Under the pieces are notes generated by a model. That model saw only the letters and a program-made list of their open reading frames with translations. It made no database searches and was not told the origin of the DNA. Of a DNA stretch of 46,344 nucleotides, positions 38,751-45,759 are shown one piece after another. How positions within the stretch are numbered: position 1 is the stretch's first letter; each line of letters begins with the position of its first letter. The stretch covers positions 1 through 46,344 of the forward strand of contig NZ_CAKUCL010000031.1 of the NCBI RefSeq assembly GCF_934643405.1. The letters run 5' to 3'. The position numbers and the translations under genes were made by a program. This DNA is from an uncultured Actinoplanes sp. (GTDB taxonomy: Bacteria; Actinomycetota; Actinomycetes; Mycobacteriales; Micromonosporaceae).

Positions 38751-39824
38751 TCAGCGGGCGTCGTGAACCAGCAAGGCGATCTGCACGCGGTTCGTCAGGC
38801 CCAACTTGGTGAAGATCCGCGACACGTATGCCTTCACCGTCGCCGTGCTCATCAGTAATTCGGCCGCGATGTCTTGGTTCGTCCTCCCCTCCGCGATCAG
38901 CATGGCCACCTGATGCTCGCCGGGGCTGAGCGTCTTCAGCGTCTCCCGCGCCCGATCCCGCTCCGGCTTCGCCCCGAGATCGGCGACGAATCCGATTATC
39001 TTGCGCAGCACCTCGGGCGACATCATGGGCTCGCCCGCCGCCACCCGGCAGATGGCTCGCGCGATCTCCCCCGGCGGCGTGTGCTTCAGCAGGAAGCCGC
39101 TGGCCCCCGATCGCAATGCCCGCATCACGTGCTCGTCCGTGTCGAACGTCGTGAGCACGATGACCTCCGGCGCGTCCCGCCGCGCCCGCAGGGAGGCGGT
39201 AGCGGTGAGCCCGTCGACACCCGGCATCCGGATGTCCATCAGCACCACGTCGGGTCGATAGGTGTTGACCGCCGCAGCCACCTCGGCCCCGTCGGACGCC
39301 ACCCCCACAACCTCGATCCCGTCGAACGCCCCCAGCATCATCGACAGCCCCGACCGTACGAGCGCGTCGTCGTCAACAAGCAGCACCCGCACCGGCCTCT
39401 GCTCGCTCAGGAAAGGGTCGTCCTCGTCGGCGAGCCCAGCCGCCGCCACCGCATTCGCGGCCGCCGCCCAACCGGCCCCGGTCATCGCGTCGTCTTCCCG
39501 TTCGCTACCGCGGCCGCCCACACCCCGGTCGTCCGCACGTCCGGCGGCAGCCACCACGCTCTCGCCGAACCCGATGGACCGACCGGTGCCGCCCATTGCC
39601 GCACTGGCGGGCGTCGGAGCTCCGCGCCAAACGGTCGGGGCGTCATCCGTCGGCCGCTCGACGCCGACGCCCACTCCCCTACCGGGACCGGGACCGGCAC
39701 CGGCATCGGCGCTACGGATGCTGCCGGCTCGCACCTGGGGCGTCCGCGGCACGCTCGATGCGCGGCGCGTCCCGCCGCGGGGGCCCCGGCTGTGCACATC
39801 TTCGCCGCGCCCGGCGGGACTCAC
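38751..39824 (-). CDS. NarL/FixJ-type response regulator with a long low-complexity N-terminal extension
   Basis: 357 residues from the GTG at 39824, which overlaps the kinase stop by GTGA. Residues 1-144 are Gly/Ala/Arg/Asp-rich and look disordered. The receiver domain (about 145-265) follows with D197 in VVLMDIRMPG and the Lys in GFLLKHT. A LuxR-type helix-turn-helix closes the protein (LSPGEHQVAMLIAEGRTNQDIAAELLMSTATVKAYV). An ATG at 39485 (residue 114) and a GTG near 39392 (start of the receiver domain) are alternatives; the normal family start would be near the latter. Codon 323 is TTA. Cognate partner of the adjacent kinase. Confidence 0.8.
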   Translation of the reverse strand: MSPAGRGEDVHSRGPRGGTRRASSVPRTPQVRAGSIRSADAGAGPGPGRGVGVGVERPTDDAPTVWRGAPTPASAAMGGTGRSIGFGESVVAAAGRADDRGVGGRGSEREDDAMTGAGWAAAANAVAAAGLADEDDPFLSEQRPVRVLLVDDDALVRSGLSMMLGAFDGIEVVGVASDGAEVAAAVNTYRPDVVLMDIRMPGVDGLTATASLRARRDAPEVIVLTTFDTDEHVMRALRSGASGFLLKHTPPGEIARAICRVAAGEPMMSPEVLRKIIGFVADLGAKPERDRARETLKTLSPGEHQVAMLIAEGRTNQDIAAELLMSTATVKAYVSRIFTKLGLTNRVQIALLVHDAR

Positions 39825-40951
39825 GCGTGCCACGGCAGCCAGGCCTTCACGTGGAACTCGCCGGCCGGCGTCGGGCCGTGTTCGAGGCGTCCCCCGACCA
39901 GTTGCACCCGCTCGTGCAACCCCGCCAGCCCTGTCCCCGCTCCCGGCATCGAGCCGCCCGGCGCCAGCGCGTTGTCGATCTGCACCGTCAGCCCCTCGGT
40001 CGCGCATGTGCTGATCTCCACCCGTACTGGCGCGCCGGGCGCGTGCTTTCGCGCATTGGTCAAGGCCTCCTGAACGATCCGATAAGCGTGCCGGCCGACC
40101 TGCTCCGGAACCTCGTCGCCACCGGCCAGCGACAGGCCCACCTCCGCACCGGCCGCGCGTGACTGCTCGACCAGCGTGGGAACGTCCCCGAGCGTCGGCT
40201 GCGGACGATCCCCGTCCTCACCGCTCGCGGGCGCGCGCAGCATGCCGATCACGCCGCGCAGGTCTTCCAGTGCGTCATACGCGCATTGACGGATCACCCC
40301 GGCGGCCTCGCGCTCGGCGGGTTCGGCGTCGCGCCGTACCTCCAAAGCCCCCGCATGCACCGCAAGCAGCGAGATGCGATGCGCGAGCACGTCGTGCATC
40401 TCCCGGGCGATCCGCTCCCGCTCGGCCAGCCGGGCCTGCTCGACCCGCAGCCGTTGTCCCTCCTCGGCCTGCCTGGCTCGCTCGGCCCAGGAGCTGACGA
40501 GCTGACGCTGGGAGCGGATCAGCATCGCCACGGCAGCCACGCTGACGTGCAGCAGCACCAGGAAGGCAACGGCCTCGTAGTAGGCGCCGGTCGCACCGAG
40601 GGCCACCCAATAGACGCCCGCGACCGCGACGGCGTGCAGGACCGTCAGGGTGATCGTGACGCGCGCCGGCCGGCGCATGCCGACGGTGAACAACGCGAAC
40701 GGCGTGGCGCCCATCGGCATGCCGAGCAGAATCCCGGCGGGGATCAGCACCCCGGTCAACGCCACCGGATGGCTGCGCCGGAAGAACACCAGCCCCAGGA
40801 AAGACAGGGCGCCCGCGGTGGCCTCGACCGGAATGGGCGCTGCCGTGCCGTCCGACACCGACTCGTGCAGGAAGAAGAAGCCGAGCAGCATGGCGAGGGC
40901 GGCCAGAGAGATCTCCAGCAGCCATGACCTTGCCGTCCGTCGTCGCATCAC
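39821..40951 (-). CDS. NarL-type sensor histidine kinase
   Basis: 376 residues. Hydrophobic segments at about 10-30, 43-58, 63-90, 98-118 and 125-146 with almost no periplasmic loop. HisKA_3 phospho-His H186 lies in IAREMHDVLAHRIS. The HATPase domain has QEALTNARKHAPG and GTGLAGLHERVQLVGG. It overlaps the response regulator by 4 bases. GTG 40951 and ATG 40948 are adjacent possible starts. Two CTTTGGTC/CTTCGGTC direct repeats upstream may be the system's own binding site. Confidence 0.92.
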   Translation of the reverse strand: MMRRRTARSWLLEISLAALAMLLGFFFLHESVSDGTAAPIPVEATAGALSFLGLVFFRRSHPVALTGVLIPAGILLGMPMGATPFALFTVGMRRPARVTITLTVLHAVAVAGVYWVALGATGAYYEAVAFLVLLHVSVAAVAMLIRSQRQLVSSWAERARQAEEGQRLRVEQARLAERERIAREMHDVLAHRISLLAVHAGALEVRRDAEPAEREAAGVIRQCAYDALEDLRGVIGMLRAPASGEDGDRPQPTLGDVPTLVEQSRAAGAEVGLSLAGGDEVPEQVGRHAYRIVQEALTNARKHAPGAPVRVEISTCATEGLTVQIDNALAPGGSMPGAGTGLAGLHERVQLVGGRLEHGPTPAGEFHVKAWLPWHA

Positions 40952-40992
40952 GGCGTCGACGCTACCGGCGGAGGCCTGCGGCGGGCAGTCGA

Positions 40993-41021
40993 CTTTGGTC
41001 TACGGGAAATCGCCTTCGGTC
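40993..41021. promoter_or_regulatory. CTTTGGTC / CTTCGGTC direct repeats in the divergent promoter
   Basis: 8-base copies at 40993-41000 and 41014-41021, 7 of 8 identical, 21 bases apart (two helical turns). They lie between the kinase and YqeB-like genes, a position suited to autoregulation by a LuxR-type dimer. Confidence 0.3.
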
Positions 41022-41060
41022 GGTATCGGCCGGGGTCTCGGCCGGCGAAGACTCGACGCC

Positions 41061-41723
41061 GTGCTGCAACAGACGACGATCGTGCCCACACCATGGTGGG
41101 CCCGCACGCTGGTTTGGCTTTGCCTCCCTGCGGCGGGCGCCGCCCTGGCCCTCCTGCTTCTCGGCGTGCTCGTCTGGCTGCCGCTGCCCGGCCCGTTCCA
41201 TCTCATCCGTGACCTGTCCGACGAGGTCGCGACCATCACCGGTCTGGCGGTCGGCGGCCTCCTGGGCCTCATGCTGGCCGCGCTGGTCGACCGCGAGTCG
41301 CTGACCGTGCGCATCACCACGACCGAGGTAGTGCTGACCCGTCCCGGCGCCAGGCGTTCGGTGCCACGCGGTGAGATCGCGGTCGCCTTCCGAGATCGCG
41401 ACCAGCTCATCCTGCTCGGCCGCACCGGCAAGGAGCTGGCCCACGAGCCATGTCACTTGAGCAGGGACAGGTTGCAATCGGCCTTCGCCGGCTACGGGAT
41501 CGCGTGGGCCGACCAGGATCCGTACGCGGAGGCATACCGCCGGTGGGTTCCCGACCTGCCGGAATTGCCGCCGTCGGCCAACGCGGTGTTCGCCGCGCGT
41601 CAGAAAGCAGTCGAAGCGGGAGACGACGGCGACAAACAGGAATTGCGCGACGAGCTCGGCAGGCTGGGCTTCGTGGTCCGCGACCACCGCAAACGACAGT
41701 ATTGGCGGCGAGTCGATGGCTGA
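41061..41723 (+). CDS. YqeB-like membrane protein
   Basis: 220 residues. Two transmembrane segments (about 11-36 and 50-72) are followed by a PH-like beta region (SLTVRITTTEVVLTRPGARRSVPRGEIAVAFRDRDQLILLGRTGKELA) and a helical tail with the YAEAYRRWVPDLPELPPSANAVFAARQKAVE pattern. It ends RKRQYWRRVDG. This matches my memory of YqeB-family proteins; role unknown. The start is GTG. It diverges from the two-component operon and may be its target. Confidence 0.75.
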   Translation: MLQQTTIVPTPWWARTLVWLCLPAAGAALALLLLGVLVWLPLPGPFHLIRDLSDEVATITGLAVGGLLGLMLAALVDRESLTVRITTTEVVLTRPGARRSVPRGEIAVAFRDRDQLILLGRTGKELAHEPCHLSRDRLQSAFAGYGIAWADQDPYAEAYRRWVPDLPELPPSANAVFAARQKAVEAGDDGDKQELRDELGRLGFVVRDHRKRQYWRRVDG

Positions 41724-41811
41724 GCTGATTGGCGTGCTCGCCACTTCGGGAGCGACGGAAACTGCGCGACTCAGCAGTCCGGCGGCGTCGAATGCACGCG
41801 GAGCGACGGCT

Positions 41812-42636
41812 CTAGACGACGGTTCCCGCCACCACCCAGATCGTCAGCACGGCGAGGAAATCACCACGGGCGCCCGCCGCATCAACACAAGAAAACCACT
41901 CTTCCCGTACGCCCGGGGGCGTGGGCCACGCGTCCGCCGGGACCTGCGGATTGACCATCGGAAGCACCACCGCGGCCGATGCTGGGTCCCCGAAGACACA
42001 TGTCACCGGGGTTGCGGTGACGTCGGCCAGGTGCGAGTCGACCAGCCGGCGACGCAGCGTGCGGCCCATGTCGAGCTGCCGCGGGGTGAGACGTCCGTGC
42101 ATGGCCGCGACGATGGTCCGGGCCAGCGCGCCGGGCACGCCGTCGAAGGCCAGCGACGCCCAGTCGGTGTCTATCAGGCAGACCCGGCCGCCGGGGCGGG
42201 TTACGCGGATGAGTTCGGCGATCGCCTTGTCGGCGTCGTCGACGTGTTGCAGGACGCGTTCGCACCAGACGCCGTCGACGCTGTCCGACGGAAGGTTCAG
42301 CGCCGAGACGTCGCCCGTCGTGTAGTGGACGTTGGTGCCGTCGTGCCGCTGGATCGCCGCGGCGGTGGTCGCCGCGGAATAGTCGAGGGCGGTCACTTCG
42401 CCGGTCGGCCCGACCTTGGTGGCCAGCCAGCGGGCCACATCTCCCCCGCCCGAGCCGGCGTCCAGCAGGCGCGCCCCCGGCGTCGGACGCAGCTCGTCCA
42501 TCGCGGTGTCCCGCACCCGCCGGATCTCCGGATGGCGACCCATGGCCTCGAGCGCGGCCAGCAACATGGCGGTCATCTCGCTGGACTGGCGGTCGAGGTC
42601 GGCGAACGGAGTGCGTTCCATCTGCGCGTATTTCAT
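41812..42636 (-). CDS. Class I SAM-dependent methyltransferase
   Basis: 274 residues. SAM motif I LLDAGSGGGDVARWL lies near 73-87, followed by TALDYSAA (acidic strand-2 end), GDVSALNLPSDSVDGVWCERVLQHVDD, and VTRPGGRVCLIDTDW. This is the UbiE/Methyltransf_11 pattern. I choose the ATG at 42636 (MKYAQMERTPFADLDRQS) over an upstream-extended frame, since the family starts here. The acceptor is unknown. It diverges from the repeat-protein gene over 255 bases. Confidence 0.9.
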   Translation of the reverse strand: MKYAQMERTPFADLDRQSSEMTAMLLAALEAMGRHPEIRRVRDTAMDELRPTPGARLLDAGSGGGDVARWLATKVGPTGEVTALDYSAATTAAAIQRHDGTNVHYTTGDVSALNLPSDSVDGVWCERVLQHVDDADKAIAELIRVTRPGGRVCLIDTDWASLAFDGVPGALARTIVAAMHGRLTPRQLDMGRTLRRRLVDSHLADVTATPVTCVFGDPASAAVVLPMVNPQVPADAWPTPPGVREEWFSCVDAAGARGDFLAVLTIWVVAGTVV

Positions 42637-42891
42637 GCGCCAAATGGTTACCCATCGAACTACCTGTTCGCCGGTCGCGGTCACTCATCCGACAGGCAAG
42701 GTGACCGGGTGCAGTCAGGCACGCGGAGCGCTCAGCAAGGTGCCGAGGGCCCGGCGAGCAGGGGCGATCCACGACTGAAGGCTCCCTCGACCGTGGCCAC
42801 GAGCAACCAAAGTGGATCGCTTCCATACTGCGACCGGCCGGGCTTCAGCGAGCGCACAGCGTTTGACCACGCACGCTACGTTGTCGGCCTG

Positions 42892-44292
42892 ATGACACAA
42901 GATCCGGCCGACGACCACCGCGAAGCACCCAGTTGGCTGCGTTGGCCGTTGCGAGTGATCGCCGTTATGGTGATCCTGCCGTTCCGGCTCCTCTGGGACG
43001 GGGCGCGCCTGGCCGGCCGCCTGGTGCACCGCGCGATCCTGAACCCGCTGGCCTCGCTCTGGCACCACGCCGTCGTCATCCCCACCACGTGGGCTTGGCA
43101 CCACTTGGTCGCCATCCCGCTCGCGTGGGCCTGGCGACACCTGATCGCGAACCCGGCCGCGTGGGCCTGGCGACACCTGATCGCCAACCCGCTCGCGTGG
43201 GCCTCGCGGCACCTGATCGTGAACCCGGCCGCCTGGGCCTGGCGACACCTGATCGTGAACCCGGCCGCCTGGGTTTGGCGCCATCTGATCGTCCGCCCAC
43301 TGGCCTCGGCTTGGCGATACCTGATCGTTCGCCCGGTGAACCGGGTCTGGCGATATCTCGTCGTCTGCCCGCTCACCTGGGTCTGGCGCTGGGGGCTTGT
43401 GCCGGGTGGGCGTCTGGTTCGATGGCTGGTGGGCGCATCGGGTCGGGCGATCGTCGCGGTAGCAGCCTTCATGGCGATCGCTTGCTGGCGCTGGCTACTT
43501 CGGCCTATCGGTCTGGCCGCCGGCTGGTTGGTAAGCGCGACGTACCGCTGGCTGATCCGGCCCGTCGGGCGGGCGATCGTGTGGCTGCTGCTGGCTGTTC
43601 GGCGCTGGGCCGTTCGCCCCCTGTGGCTCATGACTCTCTGGCTGGTGCACGCGGCGCACCGCTGGTTATTCCGCCCGGCCGGGTTGGCGATCGCCTGGCT
43701 CAGCGATGCGATCCGCCGAAAGGTGCTGGTCCCGCTGGCTCGTGCCGTAGTCGCGGGTCTCGGCGGGTTAGGTCACCTGATCCTTGTCGGCTGGCGTGGC
43801 GCGGGCCGGGTTCTGCGACGTATTGGTGTCGGCTCGTTCTGGCTTGTCCGGGTTATCTACCGGTGGCTGGTGCGACCGATCGGGCTCGTGGTGGCATGGG
43901 CAGTTCGCTCGGCGTACCGATGGCTGCTCTTGCCTGTTTGGCAGGCGGGCATGTGGAGCGCCAGCGCAGGACATCGCTGGATCTTTCGGCCGGTCGGCCG
44001 GGCAATGCGCTGGGCTGGCCGGGCTGCCGACCGCTGGGTCTTGCGGATGCCGGCGAGAGCCGTCCTACGGGCCGTCCGGGTGGCGAACAACTCTTTACTG
44101 CTGCCGGTGATGCGGGCCGCCGGCGGGATCCGGCGGTACCTGCGGGATGAGGTCTGGCGGCCGGCCGCGGTCACGGTTCGGGCTGCTCTCGGTGCCGCGG
44201 GTATGCGTCGCTACCGGGTGCCCGTCCCTGCCCAAGTGCAGGAACCCTTGATCGGCGAGCGCCCTCAACGTGTGGCAGGCTCATCGGAATGA
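42892..44292 (+). CDS. Trp/Arg/Pro-rich protein of two tandem repeat types, function unknown
   Basis: 466 residues from the ATG at 42892. After an acidic start and one hydrophobic segment (about 17-34) come ten 12-residue repeats (46-165), consensus RHLIVNPAAWAW, each with a central Pro and terminal Trp. After a hydrophobic stretch (about 170-198) follow about nine 19-residue repeats (200-399), consensus RWLxRPxGxAxxWLxxAxY. One unit (276-304) is irregular. Each unit could be a short amphipathic or membrane-lying helix capped by Arg-Pro. I see no enzyme motif. Three Leu codons (259, 293, 402) are TTA, rare in such genomes. The gene overlaps the oxidoreductase by ATGA. Possibly a membrane-surface scaffold; that is speculation. 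Confidence 0.8.
   Translation: MTQDPADDHREAPSWLRWPLRVIAVMVILPFRLLWDGARLAGRLVHRAILNPLASLWHHAVVIPTTWAWHHLVAIPLAWAWRHLIANPAAWAWRHLIANPLAWASRHLIVNPAAWAWRHLIVNPAAWVWRHLIVRPLASAWRYLIVRPVNRVWRYLVVCPLTWVWRWGLVPGGRLVRWLVGASGRAIVAVAAFMAIACWRWLLRPIGLAAGWLVSATYRWLIRPVGRAIVWLLLAVRRWAVRPLWLMTLWLVHAAHRWLFRPAGLAIAWLSDAIRRKVLVPLARAVVAGLGGLGHLILVGWRGAGRVLRRIGVGSFWLVRVIYRWLVRPIGLVVAWAVRSAYRWLLLPVWQAGMWSASAGHRWIFRPVGRAMRWAGRAADRWVLRMPARAVLRAVRVANNSLLLPVMRAAGGIRRYLRDEVWRPAAVTVRAALGAAGMRRYRVPVPAQVQEPLIGERPQRVAGSSE
43027..43386 (+). repeat. 36-bp in-frame tandem repeats (ten units) in the repeat-protein gene
   Basis: Units start every 36 bases from 43027 and encode residues 46-165. The central units (about 43135-43278) are the most similar at DNA level and the outer ones are more diverged, as expected for expansion from the middle. 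Confidence 0.9.
43489..44088 (+). repeat. 57-bp in-frame repeats encoding 19-residue units
   Basis: Units begin at codons 200, 219, 238, 257, 276 and again at 305, 324, 343, 362 and 381, always 19 codons apart, with a 10-codon interruption before 305. They match better at protein level than at DNA level, so they are older than the 36-bp repeats. Confidence 0.85.
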
Positions 44293-45311
44293 GCGACGCG
44301 GTACGGTTCGGGCTTGTCGGGTACGGCGCGGGTGGGCGGATCTTCCACGCGCCGCTGATCGCCTCTGCGGAGAACATCGAGTTCGTGGGCGTGGTCACGA
44401 CCAACGAGGAGCGCCGGGCCGAGCTGGCGTCGCAGCGGCCCGGGGTCGCGGCCTTCGACTCGATCGCGGCGCTTGCGGAGGCGGGAGCCGAGGCGGTTTC
44501 GATCTCGACGCCGGCGCCTACGCACGCGAAGCTGGCCAAGGAAGCGATCGCGCACGGGCTGGCCGTGGTGGTCGACAAGCCGTTCGCGATGGACGCGGCC
44601 GAGGCGCGCGAGGTGGTCACCGTCGCGCAGGAGGCGGACGTGCTCCTCAGCGTGTATCAGAACCGCCGGTGGGACTCGGACTTCATGACCGCGCGGAAGC
44701 TGATCACCGACGGGACCCTGGGGTCGGCGCGGCGGTTCGAGTCGCGGTTCGAGCGCTGGGCGCCGGACCGTAAACCGCCGGCGGCGGGTGGCGGCACGCT
44801 GCTCGACTTCGGGTCGCACCTGGTCGATCAGGCGCTGGTGCTGCACGGGCCGGTGACGCGGGTGTACGCGGAGATGCGCGGCAGCGGCGACCTCGACGAC
44901 GACGTGTTCGTGGCACTGCACCACATCAGCGGCGTCGAATCGCATCTGTGGGGTAGCTGGCGGCAGGCCGCGCCGGGACCGCGCTTCCGGATCACGGGCA
45001 CGACCGGCACCTACATCATCGACGGCATGGACGGCCAGGAGGCTCTGCTCAAGGCCGGGAAATCCCCCGCCGACCTGGGCGACCGCTGGGGCGTCGAGGC
45101 CGAGGACACCTGGGGCAGCGTCTACCGCGGCGACGCCGGCACCCCGGTGGCTACCGAACGTGGACGCTGGGATGCCTTCTACCCGGCCTTCGCCTACGCA
45201 CTGCGCGGCGACGCGCGCGTGCCCGTCGACCCCTCCGACGCCATCCGCACGATGACCGTACTGGACGCCGCCCGCAAGAGCGCCCGAAGCGGAGAGGCAA
45301 TCCGCCTTTGA
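44289..45311 (+). CDS. Gfo/Idh/MocA family oxidoreductase
   Basis: 340 residues. The N-terminal Rossmann fold has FGLVGYGAGGRIFHAPLI with GxGxxG at 11-16, then AVVVDKPFAMDAAEA containing the EKP-equivalent DKP. The C-terminal beta domain carries LLDFGSHLVDQAL, the His/Asp catalytic region. Substrates of the family are sugars, inositols or nucleotide sugars with NAD(P). The start overlaps the repeat-protein stop by ATGA, so translation is coupled. There is no signal peptide. Confidence 0.93.
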   Translation: MSDAVRFGLVGYGAGGRIFHAPLIASAENIEFVGVVTTNEERRAELASQRPGVAAFDSIAALAEAGAEAVSISTPAPTHAKLAKEAIAHGLAVVVDKPFAMDAAEAREVVTVAQEADVLLSVYQNRRWDSDFMTARKLITDGTLGSARRFESRFERWAPDRKPPAAGGGTLLDFGSHLVDQALVLHGPVTRVYAEMRGSGDLDDDVFVALHHISGVESHLWGSWRQAAPGPRFRITGTTGTYIIDGMDGQEALLKAGKSPADLGDRWGVEAEDTWGSVYRGDAGTPVATERGRWDAFYPAFAYALRGDARVPVDPSDAIRTMTVLDAARKSARSGEAIRL

Positions 45312-45376
45312 TGCGATCAGGTGGCGGGCCGGACGAAGGCGCAGCTCCGCGGGCACGCTCAGGGCCGCATCCCTTT

Positions 45377-45403
45377 CCCGGCCCCCGGCGGGCACGGGCC
45401 GGG
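45377..45403. terminator. CCCGGCCC / GGGCCGGG hairpin
   Basis: Perfect 8-base stem with an 11-base loop, 65 bases past the oxidoreductase stop. No T-run follows. Confidence 0.35.
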
Positions 45404-45410
45404 GCGATGG

Positions 45411-45431
45411 CTGCCCCGGATCCGGGGGCAG
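45411..45431. terminator. CTGCCCCGGA / TCCGGGG(G)CAG hairpin
   Basis: Ten paired bases with one extra G and no loop spacer, directly after the first hairpin. As RNA it would form a shorter stem with a 4-base loop. Confidence 0.3.
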
Positions 45432-45507
45432 TGACTCGGGAATGGGTGCTCGCATGACGAACTGCGCTCCGCGCCGAACTCTGCCTGACGCCCTGCTCGG
45501 AAGAGCT

Positions 45508-45529
45508 CGACTGTTCGCATGAACAGTCG
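45508..45529. terminator. CGACTGTTC / GAACAGTCG hairpin, possibly bidirectional
   Basis: Perfect 9-base arms around GCAT, followed on the plus strand by TTTGT. Its position between convergent genes suits a terminator, although an operator is also possible given its 22-base symmetry. Confidence 0.45.
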
Positions 45530-45759
45530 TTTGTGCATGGCGGGCGCCTGCCGGTCGGCGTCTGACGCTCGGCTGTAGTTGTCAGCCGGCGTTCTGGTGT
45601 GGCGCGCGTGCGGGGTCGACTTCCGCCATCGACGGCCGTTCCGCCATCGCGTGCCTGTTGGGCGGCCTCGGCCGCGTCCGGGCCGGAAGCCGGAAGCGGC
45701 CGGTCGTGCGCAGGTAGCCGGGGCTCACGAATGGGGACTTCTCGTGAGCCGTACCTGGG

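Larger units (their letters stand above)
45312..45759. other. Gene-free region between convergent oxidoreductase and TetR genes
   Basis: About 450 bases with no convincing gene; a frame at 45579-45980 is an antisense shadow of the TetR gene. Three strong dyads (45377-45403, 45411-45431, 45508-45529) lie here, fitting a region that ends transcription from both sides. Confidence 0.6.

Noticed and set aside
41716..42891. Upstream extension of the repeat-protein frame to 41716
   Set aside because: The extension is antisense to the methyltransferase and has shadow composition; the ATG at 42892 begins a sensible acidic N-terminus.
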